From: Phymatolithon calcareum
Lineage: Eukaryota; Rhodophyta; Florideophyceae; Hapalidiales
Assembly (NCBI GenBank): GCA_977006965.1
Contig: OZ345357.1
Span: 434,001 to 498,000 of the forward strand
DNA: 64,000 bases
Direction of reading: 5' to 3'
Shown: one piece after another, positions 20,302-31,321 of the stretch
How positions within the stretch are numbered: position 1 is the stretch's first letter
Layout of the letters: every line of letters starts with the position of its first letter
Notes under the pieces: model-generated
Seen by the model: the letters and a program-made list of their open reading frames with translations, nothing else
Database searches by the model: none
Told to the model about the DNA's origin: nothing
Program-made: the position numbers and the translations under genes

Positions 20302-22003
20302 TGACAAGTGGCTCCGTGGCGGCGCGTTGCGCCTATGGAAAGATAGAGAAAGAAGAGTTTAAGGAGGAGAACTTAAACAAAAGACCTATTCCTCCAATGC
20401 AGCGTCCTTCTCCATCTCCTTCCCGTCCCCCTGCTCTGCATGCCTACCCTCCGCTAACCCTTGTCCGCCCCTCGTGTGAATCCCGTGTCCTGCTCTGCCC
20501 AACGTGCCACTCTTATATTCTTGCTCGGGTCCATGTGTCACTGGACTGCACTCGGTAAGCCCCACAGTTCGCTCCGTCGCCTGCTGATCCGCCATACTTG
20601 TCATTGCCGTCGGGCTGCGCACCGCCGCTTTCGTTGCTCCCCCATCCGCTCCTGTGTCACTCCGCTTTTTCTTATTTACCCTTTGTGTCACTCTCCGTTT
20701 ACCCCTTTCGCCACTTCCATCACTCCATTGCCCTCCGCACGCCCCTCGTCTCACTTCCGTTTTCCCCTTCCGCCCCTTGCGTCACTCCCCTTTTATCCCT
20801 TGTGCTCTTCTTGTCGTCCTCCTTTCCTCTGTGCCCTTCTTGGAACATCGCTTTTACCCCTTGTGTCCTTCGTGTCACTCCTCTTTTATCCCTTGTGTCC
20901 CTCTCGTCACTCCCCTTTTACACCTTGTCGTAATCTTGTTTTTACTCCTTGCGCCGTTCTTGTCACTCCCTTTTTACCCTTTGTGTCCCTCTCCATTTTC
21001 TCCTTGCATGACCCTGTGTCGCGCCCTTTCCCTTAGCATGCCCCTCGCGCCACTCTCGATTTTCCTCTTGTCCCCTTCTTTCCCTTGAGCCCACTGATTT
21101 CGGACTTGTGTCACTCTCTTGCGCATGGTACGTCTTTTTGTGACTCCCCTTTTACGCCTTCGTCTCTCTTGTGTCGTTTACGCCCCTTTCGTAGCTCCCT
21201 TATCAATGGTACGCCCTTTGTTTCGGTCCCCTTTTTCCCTTATGTCACTCCCTTGCCACTGGTACGCCCCTTGTGGCACTCCCTTCTAACCCTTCCGCTC
21301 CACTTTTCACTTCCCTTTACCCCTTGTACCATTCTTGTCACTCCGCTTTTACCCCTTCAGTCCTTCTTGTCACTCATTACGCCCCTTGTGCATTCACCTT
21401 TTACTTTTTTTTGCCATTCTTCCCAATCCCCCCTTTAGTAAGTCCCCTTTTACACTTTGTGCCTTTCTTCTCAGTCCCCTTGTGCCCTTTTTCCATTTGT
21501 GCCCTCCTTGTCACTCCCCCTTTTACCCTTGTGTCCTTACGCTTCTTGTGTTGTTCCCTTGCCTCCGGTACGTCCCTGTTGTCACTCCCCATCTACACAT
21601 TCCATCCCTTGTGTCACTCTCTTGCCCGGGACGCCCCTTGTGGCTCTCCCCTTTTACCCCTTCGGCCCCTGTTATACCCCTGATTCACCCACCTCTTACC
21701 CCTTGCGACCCTTGCCTCCTGTAATCAATGCGGCTGGATAGCTTACAGCTGGGGGACAGCAATTTGTAAAAGTAAGCCAGTAGAGCGGGAGTTTAATTTT
21801 GGCATAAAATTCTCGATTGATCCCTCACCGCAGTGCAAATCCACCCTGTCGAACCTTATCTTATTACTGCATCCAGCCAATAGATTTCCGAACAAAATGT
21901 AGATGTAAAAATGTATCCAATGAGAATCAAAAGAGACACCGACAGACACACACACACACACACACACACAGACAGACAGCGATTTTAGTAGTAGTGGATT
22001 ATT
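20302..22003. repeat. Copy-A-specific insertion with pyrimidine-rich minisatellite (20640-21725)
   Basis: Relative to copy B, which runs straight from GAAAATGA to TTTTTACAAAAC (near 42413), copy A has 1.7 kb extra. Most is an imperfect tandem array of units such as CACTCCCCTTTTACCCCTTG and TGTCCTTCTTGT, about 35-40 bp, with nearly all pyrimidines on the plus strand. Long frames here (20461-21036, 20654-21088, 21273-21683) are products of the low-complexity repeat and are not called as genes. A (CA)n run at 21946-21970 lies to its right. Confidence 0.75.
21946..21970. repeat. (CA)n microsatellite
   Basis: About 12 CA dinucleotides flanked by GACAGACA repeats. Confidence 0.92.
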
Positions 22004-22484
22004 ACAAAACTTATAAAAATAATTAATTCAATTAAAATTTGGACTGGAACGACAACACAGCGAACAGTGGATGCGGCAAAAGAACAAGTATGGGCCAGGA
22101 AATTTCCGCTTCTAGATCATACATTTTCAGTATTTTTCGAACATGTTTTATGATAAACTTCGTGTGGTGAATATCATTAATATAGAACTGTATGTAACAT
22201 TTTCAACGTAGGATCAACAGAACACTGTTGACAGCCTATAAGATAATGATACCGCATTAGAACAGCAGGGGGATGCGGGAAATATCGAAAATTGAGGTAA
22301 TTTTGCTTTTACTACTTTTTGAGGGAGCTGATAATTTTTATCGACCTGCGCAAAAAGCAGATAGATTTTGCGGATCATGAATATCTATCGCCGAGAGCGT
22401 GAACTGCTGGACCATACGTATGGAATGTTATTGCTGGGACGTGAACAACGTACTCATGTACAAAACCATGGTATGATATGAAAA

Positions 22485-22991
22485 GTTACGGATCCGGATT
22501 TGCCAAGCGAAAGTTCGCGAAAGTTTCGCCAAGAACACGTGTCACGAATTTGCCAGAATCGAAACTTTCGCCGAGCGCCTGACTTTCATTGGCTATATTC
22601 TGCTCAAGACTTGAGCAACACTCAATTATTTAGCGAAACTTTGTAGTACTCAATGAGATCTGGCGATCCATGTGAAAAAATCTGAAAATGCCTCTCATTT
22701 TCCATGCGAAACTTGCTCTGAGAAATCAAAACTTTCGCGTTTTTTGCGAAACTTTCGACATTCGCTTGCAACTTTCGCCAGGACGCGGAGCACTTTCTAC
22801 CCTTTTTTTGCCAAAACTTGGTAGTTCCAACATCAGAGAGCAAAGTTTCGCTAAGAACGATGGCATTGCAACGCTTCGTCTACAAACTTTCGCCTCGACA
22901 AAAACAAGAAAGCGAAACTTTCGATGGCCTGTTTTGTCGACGCGAAAGTTTCGCTTGACAAATTTCCCGAGTAGCCGTTTCGTTCCGTAAC
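22485..22991. mobile_element. Nested MITE rich in GCGAAA/TTTCGC motifs
   Basis: The left end GTTACGGA...ATTTGCCAAGCGAAA is matched by the inverse of the right end (GTTACGGAAC...ATTTGTCAAGCGAAA). The interior holds well over ten copies of AAACTTTCGC or its complement, many as GCGAAAGTTTCGC palindromes. No clear target duplication was found. Confidence 0.6.
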
Positions 22992-23170
22992 GCACGTAAT
23001 CACAAAATGAAACAAGCCCTCACTGCACCGATATAGATTTGGGAAAAGCAATTGCAAAATACAATATTGTGTATCATATATAGCATCAATTTTAAAAAAA
23101 AAGCTCTGCTACGCTATTAGTCACATGTTTTCGTTGTTTACGCTGATTCGTTAATTCCCTGAACGTGGTC

Positions 23171-23413
23171 CATCATCTGGAACCTGGTGTGGGTTCCGAT
23201 GGCACGTACACGTATGCAATTCGGCACAGGCACATTAAAATTATTAATCAAAAAACGCTTCCGCTAAGTAACGATTCGGCACTACACGTGTAACTCGTGT
23301 CGTGCCGAATAGTTACTTAGCAGAAGTGTTTCTTGCTTAAAATTTTAAGTGTGACTGTGCCGAATTGCATACGTGTACGTTCCTTCGGAACCTCCACCAG
23401 GTTCCAGATGATG
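23171..23413. repeat. ~240-bp fold-back (hairpin) element
   Basis: The left arm from CATCATCTGGAACCTGG runs to about 23288 and the right arm returns to CCAGGTTCCAGATGATG at 23413, with a minimal loop. Shared blocks include GTACACGTATGCAATTCGGC, AATTTT and AAGTAAC...TTCGGCAC. It lies inside the TIR element near its right end. Confidence 0.82.
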
Positions 23414-23951
23414 TTCTTCGTAATATTGGAGTTTCGATATTTCCCGCATTCTCCAGGTTGTTATCTTCCCTTGCGGCATCATACAGTATGATAGATTGCA
23501 TGCAACAAATCATGACCTGTTTTTCCCTGGAACTGATCCTAAACAACGGTACAGTTCCACGGATGACCAATTAAACAGCAGAAAGATATACTGCCACGTG
23601 GCCTACGTCGTGCGAATAGGTTCCAAACCGTTCACGTCACACGCTCTCGGTTTACTACTGAAGAACTACAGAATCATTGTTGTCATTCAGGTCTGTTTCA
23701 AATACTGTCGACAAATGATCATTAATTCAGCCCTTCGCTGTCTTTTACCGTACTGCTGGATCAAATTTTAGAAATGTTCTTGTAGGTCAGCACGAACGTG
23801 GCGCTTGTGGGTCGCACGCAATGAGCTGTCATCAGGACGACCATGCGAACAACTGTAAATAAGGTCCTTCGCAAATTGCACTTTTTATCGGCCGCTGTGA
23901 AGTAAATTCCTCGCGCCAGTTGCCTAGAGCATCGACACCACAACAATCGCC

Positions 23952-24944
23952 ATGGCGTCAGCATCTCTGAAAACGCACATCCTTTGCGCAGTTTTCCTCG
24001 CTGCATTTGCGTCGGCCGCGCCTGCAACAAATTTGAGCACTGCGTCCGACCCCTCGTGCATAGATCTCTCATCACCGTTCACTGCCAAATGCTATCTCAT
24101 CGCACCGAATGCAGAGATAATCGACAAGACGGATGTAAAACGCTTCAAGAAAGGTCTCATCGAGTGCCCTTGCTCCCCAACTAAACGCGGCACGTCCCGC
24201 AACGCCACGGCCATTTTTAGCGAGATGCGCAAAACGGTCGCCGAACTCGAGAAGATTACCCAGGGCGACATTGTCGACACTCTCGGCGCCATCTTTGGGG
24301 GTCTTGAAATTGAAAGCATGCTGCAACTCGAAATAGAAAAATGCATCGAATTCAATAGCGTCGAGGAATGTGTCAACGCAGACAGAGCGCTCCGCGGCAA
24401 GGTTGAACAACCCATGTGCACTTACGACGCGCAAAGTAATGCGAACCTTTACGATAACGGCACTGACTTATCCAGTTCGTACGTCACCCTCTCCCCGTGC
24501 AACATTGATTCTACATACGCCATTAATAAGACACAAGTAAACGAGGGATGTGTTGCCGTCGAACATTTGCAGGGCTATGTGCTGCAGCATGCCTCCCATC
24601 TGCTTCGCCCCGTGCTGTGCAGCAACGGATTTTGTGCAACACCGAATCACGCTATTATCGTCAAGGGTGAGATGACGTCTATGAAACAGTTGTGCGGCAG
24701 TGGGCAATGGAAATGCGTGCAACAAGTGAAATTGGTGAATAACCTCAAGATTTCTGCGAACCGTCGTGCCAAAATCAATGACGAAATAACGGTCACACCG
24801 TACGACGTACGATTCCCGAAGGCACTTATCTGGGCCGTGCAGATGGCGGAGGATATTTGGAATGTATTGGCACTCTCCATATGCACCGGAACGTTGGCCG
24901 GAATTGCAGTCTTACTCGTTTCGACGGCTGAGACGAAGCACTAA
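23952..24944 (+). CDS. Secreted, C-terminally anchored Cys-rich protein (copy A)
   Basis: I do not recognise the family. The 330-codon single-exon gene starts with a textbook signal peptide (hydrophobic LCAVFLAAFASA, probable cleavage after Ala ~22). At least 14 Cys occur in the exported part, including CPCS, SNGFC and CGSGQWKC, along with N-glycosylation sequons (NLS, NAT, NKT). The C-terminus is one hydrophobic segment (VLALSICTGTLAGIAVLLV) with a short tail, so it is either a type I membrane or lipid-anchored protein. A 330-residue paralogue lies at 43176-44168. About residues 35-160 differ heavily from it, while the last ~165 residues are almost identical. Copy start codons, lengths and flanks agree, which supports a real gene. 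Confidence 0.75.
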   Translation: MASASLKTHILCAVFLAAFASAAPATNLSTASDPSCIDLSSPFTAKCYLIAPNAEIIDKTDVKRFKKGLIECPCSPTKRGTSRNATAIFSEMRKTVAELEKITQGDIVDTLGAIFGGLEIESMLQLEIEKCIEFNSVEECVNADRALRGKVEQPMCTYDAQSNANLYDNGTDLSSSYVTLSPCNIDSTYAINKTQVNEGCVAVEHLQGYVLQHASHLLRPVLCSNGFCATPNHAIIVKGEMTSMKQLCGSGQWKCVQQVKLVNNLKISANRRAKINDEITVTPYDVRFPKALIWAVQMAEDIWNVLALSICTGTLAGIAVLLVSTAETKH

Positions 24945-25434
24945 ATCAACATGTAGGAATTCTTCCATAAACATTGTTTAACTCGAACACAATTTGTTCT
25001 CCAATATGTAACGATGAAGGAATCACGCCGGTCGCCACCATCAATTCATCCTGACTCGGTACATGCTGCGTCCTTTTTTGCTACGGGTTGGTTTACGTTT
25101 AGATGTTCTGGCATGCCAAGAAAATAGAAAGAAGAGAGAGTTCTGCAAACTGCTAGGATAGGGATAATTGCGTTCACCCGGGAGACCATCCCGTGCTTTT
25201 CTTGGTCTACGCTGCTATGAGTGCAATGCATGTAAAACTCTCTTCCTCTTCCCGCTCTTAGAGATACCTTTTTCAAACTAAGTTAGGTGCACCAAACCTT
25301 CGTATTCACCAAAATTCGCAGCATGTCATTTTTTAAGCAACTGAGTACTTGTTTCACCAAGCCATTTTCCCGGCTCGAACGTGCTCATCATATACAGCTG
25401 GACCTGCCATGCAGACAGCGCACGGCAACGTGCG

Positions 25435-25644
25435 CTACCATTTTTCGACAGTTTTGTGAGGGATATTTGATGATTTTACTTGAAAGCTCCCAACCCTCAC
25501 CGTGCAGTAACTTGACAGCTTTTGCATGATTCTGTTAGCTAAAGTCCTCTGGCTACTATAAACATCCTTGATTCGTATTTCTCTGGCAACAAGCGCTCTT
25601 GTGAGTCTCTTGCATTCAGATTTATTTTCAGTGCTCATCTTCAA
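25435..25644 (-). other. Small conserved ORF family, copy A (MSTEN...ECKRLT)
   Basis: I do not recognise it. The 69-codon frame begins MKMSTENKSECKRLTRALVA and continues REIRIKDVYSSQRTL. A longer homologue is at 44653-44940 (minus) and a decayed one at 34560-34740 (plus). After about residue 40 the copies disagree through indels, so most or all may be pseudogenes or part of an unidentified repeat. Confidence 0.4.
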
Positions 25645-25679
25645 CGAGGCTAGTGTACGTTCTAACGCAACTAATGCGT

Positions 25680-25835
25680 CAGACCAACGCCATAATCAAT
25701 CTTTGGTGACGTACCTGGACTAAACATGAAAGCCACAGTCAAACTCGCTAACGATGGGATAGAATGGAAGAAACTTAGGCCTTCGAATCGTTGCTAGCCC
25801 CACTAGGGGAGAAGGCAAAATGAATAAATTAATGA
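25680..25835 (+). mobile_element. LINE ORF2 C-terminal fragment
   Basis: Translates in pieces to the dispersed motif PESIF/DDVPGL and VKLANDGIEWKKLRPSN found also at 44960-45120 (plus), and on the minus strand at 27540-27720, 46930-47110 and 57950-58115. The motif block usually follows an RLVRQVLLQC stretch like the end of LINE RT proteins. Confidence 0.5.
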
Positions 25836-25854
25836 ATGTAACGCAACTAGTTCA

Positions 25855-26784
25855 ATGACTGCGGCGGCTCAAGAGTTTCTTCCCGCCAATCTTGTCGAAA
25901 ACTATGGCTTTCCTCAAGCCGCTGGCCGTTCTCAAGCGTTTCTGGTTCGTACAGCCACCGTAGCAAGAATGGTCTCTGACCACCGAACAAACACGAAACC
26001 GTGGACGCCCTCCAAGTTTGCTGCTCTTGTTTACGGGACTTTTACCTCGGCTGAATTCGTCGCCGAAGCTGGCAAAGATCATCCAGGATTCATAAATGCG
26101 CGTATCCTCCACACCAGTCGAAATCATGTCCAAGCTGTTGTGTTAGAGCAACGTGAATTCATTATCGCTGCATGGAGGGGCACTGCATCCACTCACGACT
26201 GGCTCCAAAACATGACCTTATGGAGCGTCCGTTCCAGAGGAGAGGAGCCACAAGGGCTTTTGGGATCGATTGAAAAGCGCGTGGACGGACAGGTCAAGAA
26301 GCAATCGCTTCACGAACTTACTCAGCATAGCGACAGAAAACTATTCTTTACCGGACATTCACTTGGCGGAGCATGTGCTACGATATTTGCTCTCAGAGTT
26401 ATCGTAGAGGTCGTCGGGCTATCCAAGATCGGCCAAGTCGTTCCATTCAGTCAACGTCGAACTTTTGACTCTAAAGGGGCTGCGTTCGTGACAGGAGCTC
26501 TTTACAACAAGTTTGTCCGGCATGTCAATGCCGGCGACTCCGTCGCGGAGACCTGGATGGGCACTCTTGATGGGACCGTGCTGTGTCACGTTGGAAGAAA
26601 GGTTTTATACACGAGGGAACCGGCTACGTACATTAATCTGTCAAAAAGAATCGGAAGGAAAAATACGATGATGGCCTACGCCAACGCACGTGTGATATCG
26701 GAACACGAGATCAAAAATTACGAGAGGAACCTTGCTATGCATGCGAGCCCTTTGTCTACCACCGAGAGCCGATCTGCGATATAG
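25855..26784 (+). CDS. Class 3 (alpha/beta-hydrolase) lipase-like protein, copy A
   Basis: The 309-codon frame has the class 3 lipase layout: IAAWRGTASTHDWLQNM (oxyanion region, FRGT-type), then FTGHSLGGACATIFALRV with the GxSxG nucleophile Ser, then a VNAGDSV Asp site and a later His (LCHVGRKVLY). It would hydrolyse an acyl ester. No signal peptide is visible. Near residues 125-145 the sequence differs from copy B in a frame-shifted way (PQGLLGSIEK where B implies a KGFWDR-type segment), so a short stretch may be damaged although the ORF remains open. Copy B at 45152-46089 is broken. Confidence 0.72.
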   Translation: MTAAAQEFLPANLVENYGFPQAAGRSQAFLVRTATVARMVSDHRTNTKPWTPSKFAALVYGTFTSAEFVAEAGKDHPGFINARILHTSRNHVQAVVLEQREFIIAAWRGTASTHDWLQNMTLWSVRSRGEEPQGLLGSIEKRVDGQVKKQSLHELTQHSDRKLFFTGHSLGGACATIFALRVIVEVVGLSKIGQVVPFSQRRTFDSKGAAFVTGALYNKFVRHVNAGDSVAETWMGTLDGTVLCHVGRKVLYTREPATYINLSKRIGRKNTMMAYANARVISEHEIKNYERNLAMHASPLSTTESRSAI

Positions 26785-27159
26785 TGACACTCGCACGTCG
26801 CTCCTCAGCGAATCTCCGTTGTGGGGCATCGTAAACATTCAGAGTGGATTACCTTGAGGAATTTATGACGCGAGAAGTCATGAAACTCGCCCAACACGCC
26901 TGCTGTATTGTATTGTATTGTATTCTTTTTCTCTTTCTTTATTGCAGAAAGATCACTCACGCAAAAGGTAAGCGTCTGGATCTGTTTGAAAACAGCTTCT
27001 CATTGTTCAGAAACTTGAACGCGTCTAGTGGTTTCTCTCGGCATAATTCCTCTACAGGTATTGTATTCTGCAATTCCTGAAGAGAGACTAATAACTCTTC
27101 GAGGACCTAAGTTTTCACTGCTCTATCCTATCCTTTGCGACATTGAGATCTGATTGTAT

Positions 27160-27720
27160 TCTTCTGTTGGGAACGTCGCAAAAGAGTGATTCTGAAGTTG
27201 GTTTAACAAACTGAAGTAACACCAGGCGGACCATTCTGTGGTCGCCCATGCGAAGTATGTTGCCAAGCTAAGTCCATGATTGGTCTCTTGCGAATAGGAC
27301 TACGTCAAGAAAGGGTTCTCGAGCCCCCTTTGACACTGATCGTCCCGGTTAAGTTGGAAAACATTTCCGACTCTGGTGAGTTTATTCCTGTCATCCTTTG
27401 AGTCTTTCTTGTGAAGTAAGTGCCCGAGAGCCATCCGTGCGGCATCTGCTCGGTCTCTTAGATTTCGAAAAGCAAGGAGTGCAGCTCGTCTGCTGCGTTC
27501 TTCTACTAATTTATTCATTCATTTTGCCTTTTCCCCCTATGGGCTAGCAGCGATTTAAGAGCCTAAGTTTCTTCCGTTCTATCCTATCGTTAGTGAGTTT
27601 GACTACAGCTTTCACGTCTCGACCAGGTACGTCACCACAGATTGATTCTGGCGTTGATCTGACACCTTGTAACAGCACCTGGCGGACTAGGCGGCGCTCT
27701 CGCATTCTAAGAACGTGTCT
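27160..27720 (-). mobile_element. LINE C-terminal fragments (copy A)
   Basis: Two adjacent minus-strand units carry DHRMVRLVLLQFVKPTSESL (27160-27250) and the VRQVL/TPESI/DVPG/VKLTNDRIE motif (27540-27720). Between them a 72-codon frame (27300-27518) encodes a Lys/Arg-rich sequence with RRAALLAFRNLRDR. The same arrangement recurs in copy B at 46543-47116. Confidence 0.5.
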
Positions 27721-27779
27721 AAGCCAGTTCTTCTGCTACTAGTGCTTATAAAAATGCTCAAAACCAAGCTTTCAGAGGA

Positions 27780-28046
27780 ATGTTGTTGCAGTTGAACAAG
27801 CGATATTGTGGATCTGTGGTCCAAAAGATTCCAGCACCTTTCTTCGGGAGGAAACTTTACCGACGCGTCATTCCGTCTCTAAATGTGCATCGTCATGCAC
27901 GTAAGATGTCGTTGACGATAGCGGTTTACAATGATACAAGATTGGAATGGACCGATATAAAAATGAAAGTTTCCATCATTGGCATTAACCGATTCTTGGA
28001 TGGGGAGAGCGTCCGACCATTATTTAAGTTTTTGATCCACGATTAA
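27780..28046 (+). CDS. Conserved small ORF, copy A
   Basis: 88 codons, unrecognised, basic at the N-terminus (LNKRYCGSVVQKIPAPFFGR). The homologue at 47191-47457 has the same start, stop and length. Most nucleotide changes between the two alter the amino acid (about seven of eight), which argues against strong constraint. It may be a decaying gene or a chance frame within the duplicated block. Confidence 0.35.
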   Translation: MLLQLNKRYCGSVVQKIPAPFFGRKLYRRVIPSLNVHRHARKMSLTIAVYNDTRLEWTDIKMKVSIIGINRFLDGESVRPLFKFLIHD

Positions 28047-28172
28047 AGGTCAGATCGAATAGAATGTGCTGTAGTCACATTTGAAAAAGCTATTAGGACG
28101 TCGTTTATACGAATAAAAACGGAAAAGCGAGTTTCAGATTTGACAGCTGCAGGGGAAGAATTCCAAACTTCT

Positions 28173-28303
28173 CAAACACGGCAACAAATGTGCACATCGA
28201 TAAGCGAAAAAAGCGAAACCGCGAGCGCAGCAATCATTGCGCCGCACGATTGCTGAAAGAGTTGTCATGTGCACCTAAAACTTGGGCTGCTTCTTCAAAG
28301 GGT
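28173..28303 (-). pseudogene. 3' end of plastid-type gene copy A, separated by the LINE insertion
   Basis: The end of this block (AAACTTGGGCTGCTTCTTC...) is identical to the 3' end of the copy B gene at 47686-47711, including the stop region. The rest of the gene resumes at 34744, after the 6.4-kb insertion. Confidence 0.8.
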
Positions 28304-29224
28304 GCGTACCTGTTAAAACCATCGTGGGTCACATCAGCTGGAGACGACACAGAAACGTGGTTTATCTAGATCTCCGCTAGGTGCCAGAACTTCAGAACTT
28401 TAGTGAACGCAATAAAGCTGTGTCGGTAATGTGTGGTCGGCGGGTGGAGCCCTCTAGGATATCGCATCCTATAATGCTGCCGGGCCTGACCCAGTGCATC
28501 TGAGGAGCTCCATCCAGAGTTCGACCTGGTCAAACCCTGGACTTCCGCTTCCCTGAACTAATCTACAAGAACGCAAAGGGGATGGGAGGGTGGGAAAAAC
28601 AAAAGAAACGATTTCCCGATGCGGTCGAGCGGACGGATGCGGATGTTGCACGGTGTAATCACTTGTGAAAAAGTGGATAAAGGTTTATCTTGATAAGGGG
28701 TGATCTCTCCGATGAGATGGTGAGATGGTCTCTACTAAAACTACGAAGGGGGAACTGCTTAAATAGGCATCCCATTGCCTTCCAGCCATGGGATTTGCTG
28801 GAAGCCTATTGCGTGCTTCCTGCTCGCAGAACTAAGTCGGAATTTAGGTCGCCTATTCCTGCAGCTTCTGGCGCCACTGCATTATTGCGTGTCTACAACG
28901 GATGCACTTTCGTTTCTCGCCGAGGAGATGCGTGAGCTCACGGTTTGGCAGGTGCTATGAACCTGAGCTAGGTGTCTTCCGATACATTCGATTTCGGTTC
29001 AGTGCTGGTCGCCGCTGGACCGGCTCTTGTGGCGGTTACTGCGGGCTTCGAGTTGGGTATGACAATATCCAGGACACTCGTTGAAACGGATGGTCGTGCG
29101 GCCGAACGGTGCTGCGGTCAAACCGTATTTTACACGTGGTTCATTGTGTGCCTTTGCTTTTCGAGGCTTTGGACATTCGTCTTCGTCCCTGCTTCGATTG
29201 TTTGATAAACGTTCTTCTGCGTTC

Positions 29225-30022
29225 CTTGAAATTGTAGTATTATCGACCGAGGAGTACATCAAGGTTCCCAGCTTAGTCCATGCCTATACAATATATTCAT
29301 GGACACATTCGCAGAAGCCGTCTCCAAGACAGACGGAAACGTCTCAGACAGCCCAGTGCAATTGTTCGCAGATGATGTTCAGCTTCAAGCGAAGAGAGGA
29401 CGAGGAATGCAGAAACTTCTTGCTATAGCGACCAGTTGGGCAAGCGAAAATGGTATGAAATGGAACATAAAACCAGGAAAAAGCGAAGTTCTTAAGTACA
29501 AAGGGCTTCAGAAGCACACTTTTTACTTGGCGGGACGAGAACTACATCTAGCCTGGAGACTCTCGTATCTTGGGGTAAGCATGAATAACAAGGGTGTTAC
29601 GGATGACACGGCCATAGCAAGAGTTCGAAATGCTGCAGGATTCATACATAAGCTTCGGGAGCTTGGAGTGAATGTTCGAGGATTCAAACTGGAGACATGC
29701 ATCAGGATCTTTAAGTCGCTAATTATCCCGAAATGGGAGTATGCGTTACACGTTACTCCATTGACAAATCGATTGCTTTCGGTAATCGAGTCGGGAGAGG
29801 GCTTCTTCTACAAGAACGTTTTCGGAAAGTATGCCGAACACCACCGGGACCGAATGCGAGTTCTGTGCCGACTGGGACCACCAAAGATGAGGAGACGTCA
29901 TCAAGCAGAACGGTTTGCATTAAGCATGGTAAGACACAAAAAAGCGCCTTAAAGAAACAGAAGAGTACTTTGGAAGAGATGAGGTCGTAAAGGAAGCAAT
30001 GAAGGATATTGAATATCTCAAG
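29225..30022 (+). pseudogene. LINE-A reverse transcriptase, 5'-truncated
   Basis: Starts at RGVHQGSQLSPCLYN (RT motif B) and continues into an open 217-codon frame at 29299-29952 with the catalytic LFADDVQL box, KCEVL-like KSEVLKYKG, and a YLGVSMN thumb motif. A frameshift in an A-run near 29935 moves the frame. The new frame continues through RLKETEEYFGRDE to 30022, where LINE-B is inserted, and then resumes at 32275. Confidence 0.78.
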
Positions 30023-30222
30023 TCAACGCAACGAAATGCAAAGTATTAGGTTTTGCGGCTGGCGGAAGACGTCCAAAGGACATACTGAACGAGACAGCCA
30101 CTATCGACAGTGAGCCCATCGAAGCAACGACCGACTACAAATTTCTGGGAGTGAATTTCAACCAACGGCTAAGCTTCAAGAAACACTGCACAGAAATCTC
30201 CCGGAAACTGAAGGCTAAGACT

Positions 30223-30538
30223 GTTGTGCAGTCAGAGTCGAGCGATGGCGAGGTTTGGTTGATGGTGTATGCTCGGTGACTTCCGTGGCAAATTTAATTT
30301 CGGCTATACCGCCTCGGTATATATACTAACAAAATCATGGTATGATAAAATCTAGTCAATCAAGAAAATGGGATCATATTGGTAACCAGAAACAAGCCAG
30401 GAATATTAGCCAATAGGACGCAATACGATGATGCACATTACATCAGTGTGCTAGCATTGCCGACCGAGGATGTCAATGCCTGACTTCCGCGCTGCGGCAT
30501 CGGTCGAGAGGGCGACCGTAAGGTAGAGAAACATAACA
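30223..30538. mobile_element. 316-bp insertion inside LINE-B
   Basis: Removing 30223-30544 joins AKT to SFMRALSG in frame, the expected LINE sequence. AAGACT at 30217-30222 recurs at 30539-30544. The piece has no coding capacity and short imperfect terminal inverse similarity (GTTGTG/GTTATG), so it is probably a MITE. Confidence 0.6.
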
Positions 30539-30550
30539 AAGACTAGCTTC

Positions 30551-31321
30551 ATGCGTGCGCTGAGCGGAATGAGTTGGGGAGCGGACGAGGCCACAATGGA
30601 GGCATTACGGAAGAGCTACTGCGAACCGGTCGCACTTTACGGTGCACACACATACGCGGTGCATGGTTTTGAGACACACATTCGGCAACTGGAGGTCTCT
30701 CGAAACGAGGCAGCTCGTGTTTCCCGTGGTTTTCTGAAGGCAACAAAAACTGCTAACTTACGTAAACTGAGCGGTGTTCAAAACCTGAGGGAAATTGGCG
30801 AACAGAATGGGGCTCTGGTAATGGAAAAGGCTCTTCGTATAGACCGGAGGGCACCAGTGGTACAATCAACGAACGAGTGCACCAAACCGTCAAAACGGCA
30901 AACAAGGTCATGGCGCAATGCCAGCGCCGAACTCCTGGCATCCAAAGGAATTCTGGCATGGCCGCGGAGCAGTATTTATAGTCCCATACCACAAGACCGC
31001 TCAGCGGGCTGTCTGTCAATTCTTTACACGCCAGTCTCCGCACAGGCCGACGAGGCGGAAAAACTGGAGGCAGCGGGAAGGTTCATTTGGAAAAGGAATG
31101 CGGAACACCCGGCTGACATTGAAATATGGACGGATGGCAGCGTTGGTGCAATACCGGAAACAGCTCTGCAGAGCCTAGCCGAAAACGAAAGAGTTCTGTC
31201 CGATGGGACGAAGGATGGTACACCGCCAACATCAGGACCTTTCACGCTGCTCAGCACAGAGGTCTCCCAGCCGTCCGGAAGTTTGAATCTCGACATCGGA
31301 AACAACCGGAAATTCTGCTGA
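30551..31321 (+). pseudogene. LINE-B RT connection domain and start of RNase H
   Basis: The 256-codon frame contains MRALSGMSWGADEATMEALR and YCEPVALYGAHTY, typical of the region after LINE RT palms. It reaches IEIWTDGSVG, the first catalytic Asp of RNase H, near 31130. After that the frame departs from RNase H sequence and stops at 31321, while the domain continues in the overlapping frame 31126-31953. Confidence 0.7.

Larger units (their letters stand above)
22269..23453. mobile_element. TIR element with CAG target duplication (Harbinger-like), absent from copy B
   Basis: Ends are GGGGATGCGGGAAATATCGA (22269) and its near-perfect inverse ending at 23453 (GAGAATGCGGGAAATATCGA). CAG occurs at 22266-22268 and 23454-23456, while copy B has a single uninterrupted ATCAGGTTG near 42684. 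A 3-bp CAG duplication fits the CWG target preference of some PIF/Harbinger elements. It has no coding capacity and contains two nested structures: a GCGAAA-rich MITE and a fold-back. Confidence 0.88.

Noticed and set aside
20386-21724. Several long open frames (20386-20754 minus; 20461-21036, 20654-21088, 21273-21683 and 21335-21724 plus)
   Set aside because: They fall in the pyrimidine-rich tandem array, are open in several frames at once and encode Ser/Pro/Leu/Phe low-complexity sequence.
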